From Psoroptes ovis (Eukaryota > Arthropoda > Arachnida > Sarcoptiformes > Psoroptidae): a stretch of 64,000 bases of DNA. Each line of letters starts with the position of its first letter. The first letter of the stretch is position 1. The DNA is taken from the NCBI GenBank assembly GCA_002943765.1, contig PQWQ01000021.1, positions 868,001-932,000 on the forward strand, written 5' to 3'. The notes under the pieces are model-generated. The model searched no databases, had not been told where the DNA came from, and was given only the letters and a program-made list of their open reading frames with translations. Positions 56,301-64,000 of this stretch are shown here, piece by piece. The position numbers and the translations under genes were made by a program.

Positions 56301-57726
56301 ACGTAGTTCAGGTGGACCTTGCGATGTTCGTTCAGTATGAATATTGCACCTGGATGCTTGTTTGGGCCATTTAATATCAGTTGCTGAAGATATTTTCGAT
56401 TGAATTGCGTTACCGTAACCGGATAGGTCATATTCATAGCGATTTTCTGCGGTATTCCGACCTCATCGATGGCCAAATTTGGATCAGGCGAAATGACGGT
56501 ACGTGCCGAGTAGTTGACCCGTTTTCCGCTCAAATTTGCTCGAAATCTTCCTTCTTTACCTTTCAGCCGCTGCGCAATACCTTGACCACTGGCCACTGAA
56601 TTATGTTGCGGTGGTAGATTGCGGACATCCGAGTTGATATAGACTGATACAAGGACCTGGAGGAAATCCCATGCATCAATCATTTTGATGAATACACTAC
56701 CATCTTGCATACGTTTCTTCAAGGCCTCATTGGCTATAAGTATTTCATTCAATTTCATTGTTAGTTCATCTTCGACCGATCTCAGACCAGTATTATTATG
56801 AGCCGAAGGCCTTATAATACAAGGTGGAACGGGCAGATGGGTACAAATCATATCCATTGGTGAATTGTCGAGCAAAAACAGCAGGAGATAATCGGATTTC
56901 GGGATTTTTTCGAACAATTTCAACACGTTGTAAGGAGTGAGGAATTCGTACGAATTCCCAAGGTAATTTTCAATTTCTTCCAGCTGATTGTTTGATTTGT
57001 TCGGTTTCGACATTGAATCTGTGGATGTATACTTGAATAGGGAACTTAATAGCTCCGTATCTTTAGCCCGTATCAAATGAAATATTTTCATAAATGGAAA
57101 TTTCTTAATTTGCCCGTTTTCAAAGCGGCAATATTGACATGTCTTCAGTTTTTTACATGCGGCCACAATCTTTTTGTGTAGAGCTTTTTTAGCCAGCGGA
57201 TTCATATCTTCATTGATTTGTTGCTGATAACGGACCCGATGTTCTTTGGGTAACAATAAGCGGCCACACCGCTTACAAATACATTGAAGTATCTGTACGG
57301 TGTAATTAAAGTACCCGATATGATATACAGGGTATGATAGTTCCAAGCAACCAAAATGGCCAACACACGTGGTCGAATCCCGGTTACACGTTTCACAGCG
57401 GAGGTTTTTGGCTCCGACACCTTCAGGGGGAAATTGAATTAGATCAAATTGGTTTAAATCAATCAGGTCAAAGACTCACCCAAACGTCGATCCAACAGCC
57501 CAAACCTCGAAGGATTATTGGTCATACCATCGTATAGAAAGGTATTCGCTACTTTGACCACTGAATGTCGCTGGATTTCATCCGATGAAAGAATGCGGAA
57601 ATTCATAAATCGAATCCCGTTCAATATGTATTCATCATCTTCGAAATAACTATGTTTCAATTTATGAGCCTCAGCCGATTGTTGATGATGTTGGCCAATG
57701 TTGGCCGATAGCAGATTCAGGGCCAT
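53314..57726 (-). CDS. POLR3A: DNA-directed RNA polymerase III largest subunit RPC1
   Basis: Catalytic subunit of RNA polymerase III, which makes tRNA, 5S rRNA and other short RNAs in the nucleus. Exons on -: 57726-57480, 57420-55693, 55611-53621, 53556-53314, with introns of 59, 81 and 64 bp. Phases fit and give 1,402 aa, close to the human 1,390. Visible landmarks: N-terminal zinc motif CETCNRDSTTCVGHFGC, a second zinc site (CKRC...CQYC), RLKGKEGRFRANLSGKRVNYSARTVISPDPNL, the metal-binding NADFDGDEMN with Asp520, 522 and 524, TPYN/PRNGEP and the trigger-loop region GAICAQSIGEPTTQMTLKTFHFAG. Within the family, QTEEAKAEA after the active site and EGNGFLNVLGTDGIDPRRTVSNN point to Pol III rather than Pol I or II. 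There is no heptad tail, as expected. It is divergent from fibrillarin across 435 bp and convergent with Flamingo. Confidence 0.95.
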
Positions 57727-58161
57727 CGTTCTTGGGCACCAAAAATGACCGAATGGACCGCAAATGGACGCTACAAGACAGTGATTACTGGTCGAATCGA
57801 TGCAGAATCGTCAAATCTTCAAAGGTATCGACCTTTGAAAAGGTTAAAGGTGAGAAATCTTGAAAAATTGCTGAAAAATTGATGAAATTGTTTCGAAAAT
57901 TGCTTCGAAAATTGCTTCGACAATCGAATTGTTTACAAATATTGAGTCACGTGTGTACTGTTGTATATGAACGGTCCACACTCAAAAACATTGAAAACCA
58001 CGTTTTTTTTTTCTCTGTGTATTTTCAAAAACTCATGGTGTTTGATTGATGATCAAATCTTGGCCATTTCTAATTTCGAAGACATCAAGACTAATCCATT
58101 TCGAATCAATCAATTTTAATCCAGTTTTAACCCTTTCAAACCATTATTTTAACCTTTAAAC
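57727..58161. promoter_or_regulatory. Bidirectional promoter region, POLR3A/fibrillarin
   Basis: 435 bp between the two start codons, with no repeat element except an ATATGAACGGTCC motif at about 57966-57978. It contains one canonical E-box (57948-57953), AATTGCTTCGA repeated at about 57890-57930, and pyrimidine-rich AACCCTTTC words just before the fibrillarin ATG. It must carry both core promoters and 5' UTRs. Confidence 0.6.
57948..57953. promoter_or_regulatory. E-box CACGTG
   Basis: Perfect palindromic CACGTG within GAGTCACGTGTGT, roughly midway between the POLR3A and fibrillarin start codons. This is the Myc/Max-type site. Function here is inferred from the position and the identity of both genes. 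Confidence 0.45.
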
Positions 58162-59390
58162 ATGGGTAAGTCCCTTGAATTCACCCCTGACTGACAATCA
58201 TTTTATGACATTTTCCATTTCTTAAAGGTTTCGGTGGCGGTAGAGGCGGTGGTGGCGGAGGTTTCCGCGGTGGAAGAGGTGGTGGCCGTGGAGGCTTCGG
58301 CGGCGGCCGCGGTGGTGGTAAATTTGGTGGCGGTGGTGGTACACCTAATGGAAACAAGTTCGGGTTAGTCCTCATAGGTGATTTTCGATTTTTGATTTTC
58401 TAATGTTTTGATTTTCACAGAGGTGGCGGTGGCCGTGGCGGAGGTAAATTCGGTGATCGTGGTGGTGGCGGCCGCAGTGGCTTCGGCAAAAGCCCTGGTC
58501 GTGGAGGCGGCGGTGGCCGCGGTGGTTTTGGCGGACGAGGTGGTGGCCGTGGTGGTGGTGGTCGCGGTGGCGGCCGTGGAGGTGGTGGCGGTATGAAAGG
58601 TGGAAAAAAAGTCATCGTCGAACCTCATCAACGATTGGAGGGTGTTTTCGTTGCCCGAGGTAAAGAAGATGCTTTGGTCACCCGTAACTTGGTGCCAGGT
58701 GAATCGGTTTATGGTGAAAAACGTATATCGGTCGACGTAGAAAATGGCCAAAAAATCGAATATCGTGTATGGAATCCATTCCGTTCGAAATTAGGTGCAT
58801 CCATATTGGGCGGTGTCGAAGATATCCATATTAAACCAGGATCCAAAGTCCTTTATCTGGGTGCAGCATCAGGCACTACCGTTTCACATGTATCCGATAT
58901 CGTCGGTCCTGAAGGTCGTGTTTATGCTGTCGAATTTTCACATCGTTCAGGTCGTGACCTGTTGACCGTAGCCCAAAAACGTTCGAATATTGTTCCGATA
59001 ATCGAAGATGCACGACATCCACATAAATATCGAATGCTGGTATCGATGGTCGATACTATATTTGCGGATGTTGCTCAACCTGATCAAGCACGTATCGTCT
59101 TATTGAATGCTCAATATTTCCTCAAAATCGGTGGACATGTGGTCGTATCGATCAAAGCAAATTGTATTGATTCAACAGCACCAGCTGAAGCTGTGTTCGC
59201 TCAAGAAGTGAAAAAGCTACAACAAGAACGAGTGAAACCGCTGGAACAAGTAACCCTCGAGCCATATGAACGTGATCATGCTGTGGTTGTCGGTGCATAT
59301 CGGTAAGTCCCGATAACCCTTTCATTAACCTTTCGACTAATTCTTTGACCCTTGACCCTTCCACACAGTGTTGATGCAATGAAGAGTTAA
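58162..59390 (+). CDS. FBL: Fibrillarin, rRNA 2'-O-methyltransferase
   Basis: Nucleolar methyltransferase of box C/D snoRNPs, which methylates pre-rRNA using S-adenosylmethionine. Exons: 58162-58165, 58228-58363, 58421-59302, 59369-59390; 1,044 nt, 347 aa, phases consistent. Exon 1 contributes only ATG plus one base; exon 2 then gives FGGGRGGGGGG. Residues 2 to about 105 are a Gly/Arg-rich (GAR) region with RGG repeats. The methyltransferase domain follows: VIVEPHQRLEGVFVARGKED, NPFRSKLGASILGG, the SAM loop VLYLGAASGTTVSH, VYAVEFSHRSGRDL, and IFADVAQPDQ, down to LEPYERDHAVVVGAYR. The last exon adds VDAMKS. If the final intron were retained, its GTAAG donor would place a stop right after AYR, losing only the tail. 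It is 435 bp from POLR3A, divergent. Confidence 0.95.
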
Positions 59391-59566
59391 ATCTTGAACC
59401 TTCTCGTGAAGCCACCATTCATCGATCCATATTTCACCATTAACCTTCAAGCCATTAATCCCTTGAACACATATTAACCTCTGAATTACATTCGACCATA
59501 TTCAACATTCATTTGGCCTCAGGGCAATTTTGATCATCGATTTTGATTCATTTCAGAAATTTTTTT

Positions 59567-59572
59567 TTTATT
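59567..59572 (-). terminator. Poly(A) signal, SIRT6-like gene
   Basis: TTTATT on + (AATAAA on -), 91 nt past the SIRT6-like stop codon and only 5 bp from the opposing fibrillarin signal. Confidence 0.5.
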
Positions 59573-59577
59573 TTTAC

Positions 59578-59583
59578 AATAAA
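59578..59583 (+). terminator. Poly(A) signal, fibrillarin
   Basis: AATAAA, 188 nt after the fibrillarin stop codon. Confidence 0.6.
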
Positions 59584-59662
59584 CACATGTTTCAATTCAA
59601 TACAATCGATTCTGTGGTCCCATTGATATGGTAATGGCACTAAATACGATACAATCGATACG

Positions 59663-60672
59663 TTAATCTCGTTTCCACGGTGTCAAATCATGATGTTTGG
59701 TCGGATCCATCGCTGGATCATAACTGGTGACGGTCAGTTGAAGATTTTCAGCTAATAAGGTCATAACCTTATCAATGTAATGATGTATGACCATATCGGC
59801 ATGATGGTCAAATTTGGTTCGTTGCAGATTGACGATGACCAGGTGTTTGGATCGATTTTCAAGCTGGGTCTCTTGATCAGCGTCCAACACTTGAAGCGGT
59901 AACGAATTGGCCGGCTGCATTTGTAGCGATGTCCCCAGACATATGGCCAGATCACATTGCTTTGCATGCCATTCGGCCATTTCAAATTCATCTTCGGGTA
60001 GCTCTTGTTCCCAATCTAGAATTGTGTCCCGTAATTGACCAGTGGTACAATCGAGACATTGGTCACCAGTCACTTTACAACCCATGGTTGGACTTGGACG
60101 ATTACGTATGAAGCAATGGCCGCAATGATCGCACTTATCAACGAAATAATTCCCATGGAGTTCGGACAAATATTGACGATCCAGATTTGCTTTCACAAAT
60201 AATCCATCAATATTTTGGCTTACAATATGTTTGACCAGACCTTTGCGGGTCATCGCAATCAGCGCCATATGCGCAAATGTTGGTTGACACTGGTCAAATG
60301 ATTTCATTCGAGATTCATCAGGTTTTTGGCCACGTTTTTCGAGGGTCCATATGCCGTTCGGTCCTCTGAAAAATCATTGAAAAATTGAAATCATTGGTCC
60401 AACAACCCCAAAGGTACAAACCTAAAATCAGGTATCCCAGCTGCTGTACTGATACCGGCACCACAATACACGACGCAATGCTGCGATTTGCGTATCCAAT
60501 CGGCCAAAGTGTTGACAGATTTCAGCACTTTACGGTCACTGTCGAAGAACTGTGAAGGGGGCAAAGGTCAAGTTACTTCAAATTCAAAAGCCCAAACCCC
60601 ACTAACCTCTTTGGTTCCACAAATTCCTTTATGTTTATACTCTGATAGGCCACTAGCGTAGTTGGCAGACAT
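59663..60672 (-). CDS. Sirt6: SIRT6-type NAD-dependent deacylase
   Basis: Nuclear class IV sirtuin that removes acyl groups from histone H3 lysines using NAD+. Exons on -: 60672-60607, 60549-60422, 60365-59663, with introns of 57 and 56 bp; 897 nt, 298 aa. The start MSANYASGLSEYKHKGICG is nearly the SIRT6 N-terminus, which settles the start codon. Motifs: NAD-binding GAGISTAAGIPDFRGPNGIWT (52-72), SQNIDG (114-119), catalytic His135 in ELHGN (human His133), zinc pair CDHC (143-146) with later CLDC, GTSLQMQP, and VIVNLQRTKFD. SIRT6 rather than SIRT7 is supported by the N-terminus and by RDTILDWEQELP. It is shorter than human SIRT6 (355 aa) because the disordered C-terminal tail is nearly absent. 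Convergent with fibrillarin. Confidence 0.93.
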
Positions 60673-61458
60673 CACAGGTCGTAGATTTACTTGCTTGGCT
60701 CGTCTAGACCTTGATTAAGCTCGATTAAAGCTTGATTTTGGGTCGGAAATTTCCTCGAAATTCTCTTAAGTTCCCAGGAATTTCTTCAAATTTTCAAATT
60801 CGATTTCGAATTTTTCATTTTAAAAAATGTAAACAAACAGACGAAAAAAAATTTGGGCAAAAATTAATTTTCCAGCCAACAGATGGCGCTGGTTTCGGAT
60901 TTTTTTTCAAATTCAAAGCTTTCAAAAACCTTTGAGAAAATTCGAAATCAACGAAATTTTTTTTTTCAAAAATTTTAACCATTAAACTTTTAAAACTTGA
61001 GCGGTGAGCCATCATAAGATGTAATGCAGCAACTCGATAGGCGCTCCTCAGTCACCATTTTACATGAGTGTGCAGAAATTGTCGAGCTGCTGGCTTGCTT
61101 GCGCTGTAAATGCCTCAAGTTCTAAGGGTTAAACTCTTGTCATGACCATTGATCATCAATTTTTCTTCAAATTTCTATTTCTTTGATTTTCTTCCATTTC
61201 TTACATTTGTCAGTTTACCAAATCAAACCAACCAATCAAAGCACACATGCACATATTTGACAAGTGATGTGTCGATCACATGTACCATCAATGCAAAAAA
61301 AAAACACCATTTCAATAATTTGAAATCTTGTTCAACTTAAATTTTCAAATTTGAATTTATCAAAATTTTCGATTTCGAATTCAACCGAATTCAATTCAAC
61401 ACGTTCAACATCTTTGAAATGATGAATGTAAGTACCGATTTTGAATAATTAAATGTAA

Positions 61459-61540
61459 TTTGATTGTCCGAAAAGTTTTAGCCGGTTTTATATTTGGACA
61501 ATCATTGGAAAATCGGCAAAAACTTTTCGGACAGCCTAAA
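61459..61540. mobile_element. TTAGGTTGTCC MITE 29
   Basis: Type B arms (CCGAAAAGTTTTAGCCGG / CGGCAAAAACTTTTCGG). The left outer end has decayed to TTGATTGTCC. Confidence 0.75.
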
Positions 61541-61638
61541 TATGTAAGACACACACACACACAGCCAGTCAAATATATGTGTGCAATAAATGTGTATCAG
61601 CAATTAATAAGTTTAAGCACATAAGGACTCTAATAATA

Positions 61639-61719
61639 TTGGGTTGTCCCATAAGTTGTTGCCGTTTTTTAGATTTTTTTTTCATTCGAAAAACGGCAAG
61701 AACTTGTGGGACAACCTAA
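61639..61719. mobile_element. TTAGGTTGTCC MITE 30
   Basis: 81 bp with TA on both sides. Type A arms with one difference each (left GTTGTTGCCG, right AACTTGTGGG). Confidence 0.82.
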
Positions 61720-61978
61720 TAATTTCAATTTCTATTTCTTTCGAAAGGGCCCATTCATATATTTTATGACTTTACATTTGTATTTGTCATTAATTAATTG
61801 GTGGTAATAAATTTTTTTTTGCTTAATTAATCGTTCACATATACCATAACAAAACCAACAATCTAAGAAAACATTCTTAGAAATTACACATCTGTAATTA
61901 TGCTTGGTGAGCATAATTTTCTTCCAGAAAATCAAAATAATGAATTAATTTGAAACCCTTTGAGAACCAAATCGAAAA

Positions 61979-62053
61979 GGTTGTCCCATAAGTTCTTGCC
62001 GTTTTTTAGATTTTTTTCTCATTCTAAAAACGACAATAACTTATGGGACAACC
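61979..62053. mobile_element. TTAGGTTGTCC MITE 31 between 19-bp direct repeats
   Basis: Type A arms. It lacks the outer TTA/TAA and the TA flank. Instead AACCAAATCGAAAAGGTTG (61965-61983) and AACCAAATCGAAAGGGTTG (62050-62068) overlap its two ends, 18 of 19 bases identical. Confidence 0.75.
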
Positions 62054-62207
62054 AAATCGAAAGGGTTGAAGCCTTTTGAAAAATGAATGAATCATTGATT
62101 CATGAATTAATTTAAATTTTAATCAGCGTTTTTTTTTCGGTACTAACAAATTTCGTCCAAGAACCTTAAATATGTTTGAATTATTAATTGAGCAATATTT
62201 AAATGTA

Positions 62208-62287
62208 TTGGGTTGTCCGAAAAGTTTTTGCCGATTTCATCGTAGACAATCATGGGAAAATCAGCAAAAACTTTCCGGACAACCTAA
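62208..62287. mobile_element. TTAGGTTGTCC MITE 32
   Basis: 80 bp with TA on both sides. Type B arms with the CATCGTAGACAATCATGGG interior. Confidence 0.8.
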
Positions 62288-62602
62288 TAAAGTAATTATA
62301 AGAAAATTTTCTTGAAACAAAAAAAATTAAGAAAAATCTTAATTGTTTTCCTTTAATTCTTCGTTAATTTATTTCCTTTTAAAAAATTGAAAAATTTCTT
62401 TTTGTCTAATTCTTTAAGAAATTCAATTGAATTCCAATTGAATTCAATGAAATCCTTTGTTATATTTCAAATTAGTCGAATTCAAATTAGTGATTCATGA
62501 ATAATTCAATGAAATGTGCTTAATTCCGATGCTTAATTTGCTTATTCATTGATTTGCTTCATTCAATGAATGCCTTAATATTTGCTTATTATTCAATAAT
62601 TA

Positions 62603-62683
62603 TTAGGTTGTCCCATAAGTTGTTGCCGTTTTTTAATTTTTTTTTCATTTGAAAAAACGGCAAGAACTTATGGGACAACCTAA
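62603..62683. mobile_element. TTAGGTTGTCC MITE 33
   Basis: 81 bp with TA on both sides. Type A arms with one mismatch (GTTGTTGCC against GGCAAGAAC). Confidence 0.82.
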
Positions 62684-62892
62684 TATATTAAGACTAAGAA
62701 TAAAATAATTTTTTCTTAACAAATTAATCAATGATTTATTCTCATTATGAATGGCCATTTGCTCTAATGAATACATTCAGCATTTTTTTTGCACTTTTTC
62801 TCTTTATTCCTCATTCTTTATTAAGATAATAATTAATAATAAATAATTAATTATTCAGCTAAATTAATTAGCCAAAATTATATGCAATTATA

Positions 62893-62972
62893 TTAGGTTG
62901 TCCGAAAAGTTTCTGCCAATTATATCGTAGGAGATCATGAGAAAATCGGCCAGAACTTATCGGACAACCTAA
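62893..62972. mobile_element. TTAGGTTGTCC MITE 34, hybrid arms
   Basis: 80 bp with TA on both sides. The left arm is type B (CCGAAAAGTT) and the right arm the intermediate type (AACTTATCGG). The interior is ATATCGTAGGAGATCATG. Confidence 0.8.
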
Positions 62973-63009
62973 TAGGAAAAAATTTGACCTAATTTTCAGT
63001 GACAATCGT

Positions 63010-63180
63010 CAGCGAATATTGGGTCCATCCATCCATACTGGGGTCCTAATTCGATAGCCAATCGTGGCCTTGTTCGATGTCCAATCGATGCTTACCCTTA
63101 CCCTTGAATCCTTACCCTATTCTGGGCCCGATTCGAGACCCAATAGGGGGCCTAATTCAATGTCCAATTGGGTCCATCCA
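63010..63180. repeat. Degenerate GGGTCC / CCCAAT tract
   Basis: Recurring GGGTCCATCC, GGGGTCCTAATTCGATAGCC, GACCCAATAGGGGG and CCTAATTCAATGTCCAAT words at irregular spacing. Confidence 0.4.
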
Positions 63181-63551
63181 AGAAAATAATTCATATTTAT
63201 TCAATTATCGTCATCATTTTGGTATTCTTGGCTGTTTGATATTCTTAAATATTCTTGGAATCTCATAAGAATATATTCATTCATCCATCAATCGTTTCAA
63301 TGGTCCATCCATTGTCTAAGTAATATTATTGATAATAAAGCTACAAACCAGAATAACAAAGAAAGAAAATAAATATTTAAACAATGAAATGATGCACTGA
63401 GAAATGATGATGACAATGATGATTGAATGATGGAATAATGTTTGTTGATCATGATTTGAATAATGATACATATTTTCATATAGTAATATAATACTTCAAT
63501 AATGCTAATAATATTTATGATATTAATATTAATCTTAATATTAATATTATA

Positions 63552-63633
63552 TTTGGGTTGTCCGAAAAGTTTTTGTCGATTAACTATATTGAAAAACATG
63601 AAAATTGGCGAAAAAACTTTTCGGACAATCAAA
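63552..63633. mobile_element. TTAGGTTGTCC MITE 35
   Basis: Type B arms (CCGAAAAGTTTTTGTCGAT / ATTGGCGAAAAAACTTTTCGG). TA on both sides, ends decayed. Confidence 0.76.
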
Positions 63634-63802
63634 TATATTGCTTATTGAATATTGAATATCCAACTGGAATATCTTATTTGAAAGTTTCAAATCAAATATG
63701 AGAAAACAAAAAAAAAAGATTGATTCACATACATATTAAGATTTTTTTTTTGTTGAAAGATTTGTACAGAATATAAATGATACAAGAACCATTATTTTTC
63801 AT

Positions 63803-63880
63803 GGTTGTCCGAAAAGTTGTTACCGAATTATTGATTGCTAATATCATTGATTCAACAGTCAATACTTTTTGGACGACCCC
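63803..63880. mobile_element. TTAGGTTGTCC-type MITE 36, diverged
   Basis: Left GGTTGTCCGAAAAGTTGTTA, right CAATACTTTTTGGACGACCC. The interior is unlike the other types. Confidence 0.6.
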
Positions 63881-64000
63881 CAGATTTACTATATCAATAA
63901 ACAGAAATTTTGAACGAATCACAAAACTCAAAATAATATTCGAATGCTTATTCGAATATTTGAATAGAAATATATGTGAAGAATTTTGATAATTCACATT

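Larger units (their letters stand above)
60673..64000. other. Intergenic region upstream of SIRT6, repeat-rich
   Basis: No gene recognised. It contains eight TTAGGTTGTCC-type MITEs in 2.5 kb (one per 300 bp), a GGGAAATTTCC tract 75-130 bp upstream of the SIRT6 start (60745-60800), a short CA repeat (61550-61563), two CATTCATATA/TTATGAATGGCC motifs (61751, 62745) and a GGGTCC/GGCCC degenerate tract (63010-63180). Confidence 0.7.

Noticed and set aside
53314..57726. RPB1 or RPA1 (Pol II or Pol I largest subunit) instead of POLR3A
   Set aside because: There is no heptad tail, the length is about 1,400 aa, and the QTEEAKAEA and C-terminal segments match the Pol III type.
58181..58615. Proline-rich open frames on - opposite fibrillarin
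   Set aside because: They are the antisense of the Gly/Arg codons of the GAR region, which belongs to fibrillarin with consistent splice phases.
59663..60672. SIRT7 instead of SIRT6
   Set aside because: The N-terminus MSANYASGLSEYKHKGICG, RDTILDWE and the catalytic His position match SIRT6.
1..64000. CRISPR array or prokaryotic operon structure
   Set aside because: There are no regularly spaced identical repeats with unique spacers, and the genes are spliced eukaryotic genes.

Overview
This window is eukaryotic (metazoan) nuclear DNA. Its six protein-coding genes have GT-AG introns, AATAAA poly(A) signals and animal-specific products. The AT-rich background, very short introns (56-99 bp) beside huge repeat-filled ones, and many palindromic mini-transposons fit an arthropod, possibly a mite. 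That placement is inference; nothing here proves the taxon.

Layout. 1-3.99 kb: repeat-rich intergenic DNA with GC-rich palindromic islands. 3.99-5.75 kb: two small genes on +, a PTTG1IP-like membrane protein (single exon) and a two-exon S1-family serine protease with a complete catalytic triad but an unusual N-terminus and pocket. 5.75-12.57 kb: intergenic. 12.57-53.06 kb: one very large gene on +, the seven-pass cadherin Flamingo/Starry night/CELSR. I could assemble it as eight coding exons whose phases all fit (10,878 coding nt, 3,625 aa), including one intron of about 23 kb. 53.3-57.7 kb: POLR3A, the largest subunit of RNA polymerase III, on - with four exons (1,402 aa). 58.16-59.39 kb: fibrillarin on + with four exons (347 aa). 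59.66-60.67 kb: a SIRT6-type sirtuin on - with three exons (298 aa). 60.7-64 kb: intergenic and repeat-rich.

Gene relationships. POLR3A and fibrillarin are divergent over a 435-bp shared promoter that contains a canonical CACGTG E-box; both act in making the translation machinery. CELSR/POLR3A and fibrillarin/SIRT6 are convergent pairs whose predicted 3' ends overlap or nearly touch. CELSR is a planar cell polarity and neuronal adhesion GPCR. The other two genes are a small secretory-pathway membrane protein and a secreted protease.

The non-coding DNA holds several palindromic or hairpin families. (1) About 36 elements of roughly 80 bp, TTAGGTTGTCC...GGACAACCTAA, mostly flanked by TA, in several arm types: mariner-type MITEs closely parallel in design to human MADE1. 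(2) A dispersed 16-bp motif, ATTTATGAATGGCCCC, in both orientations, about 50 times, concentrated in the 19-45 kb introns. (3) Dozens of degenerate GGGAAATTTCCC palindrome tracts. (4) A GC-rich family that starts CTCGGC and ends CCGAGCGCAAA and can fold as a multi-arm cloverleaf. (5) A hAT-type MITE and several perfect isolated hairpins. None interrupts a coding exon. I saw no CRISPR array, rRNA or convincing tRNA gene.
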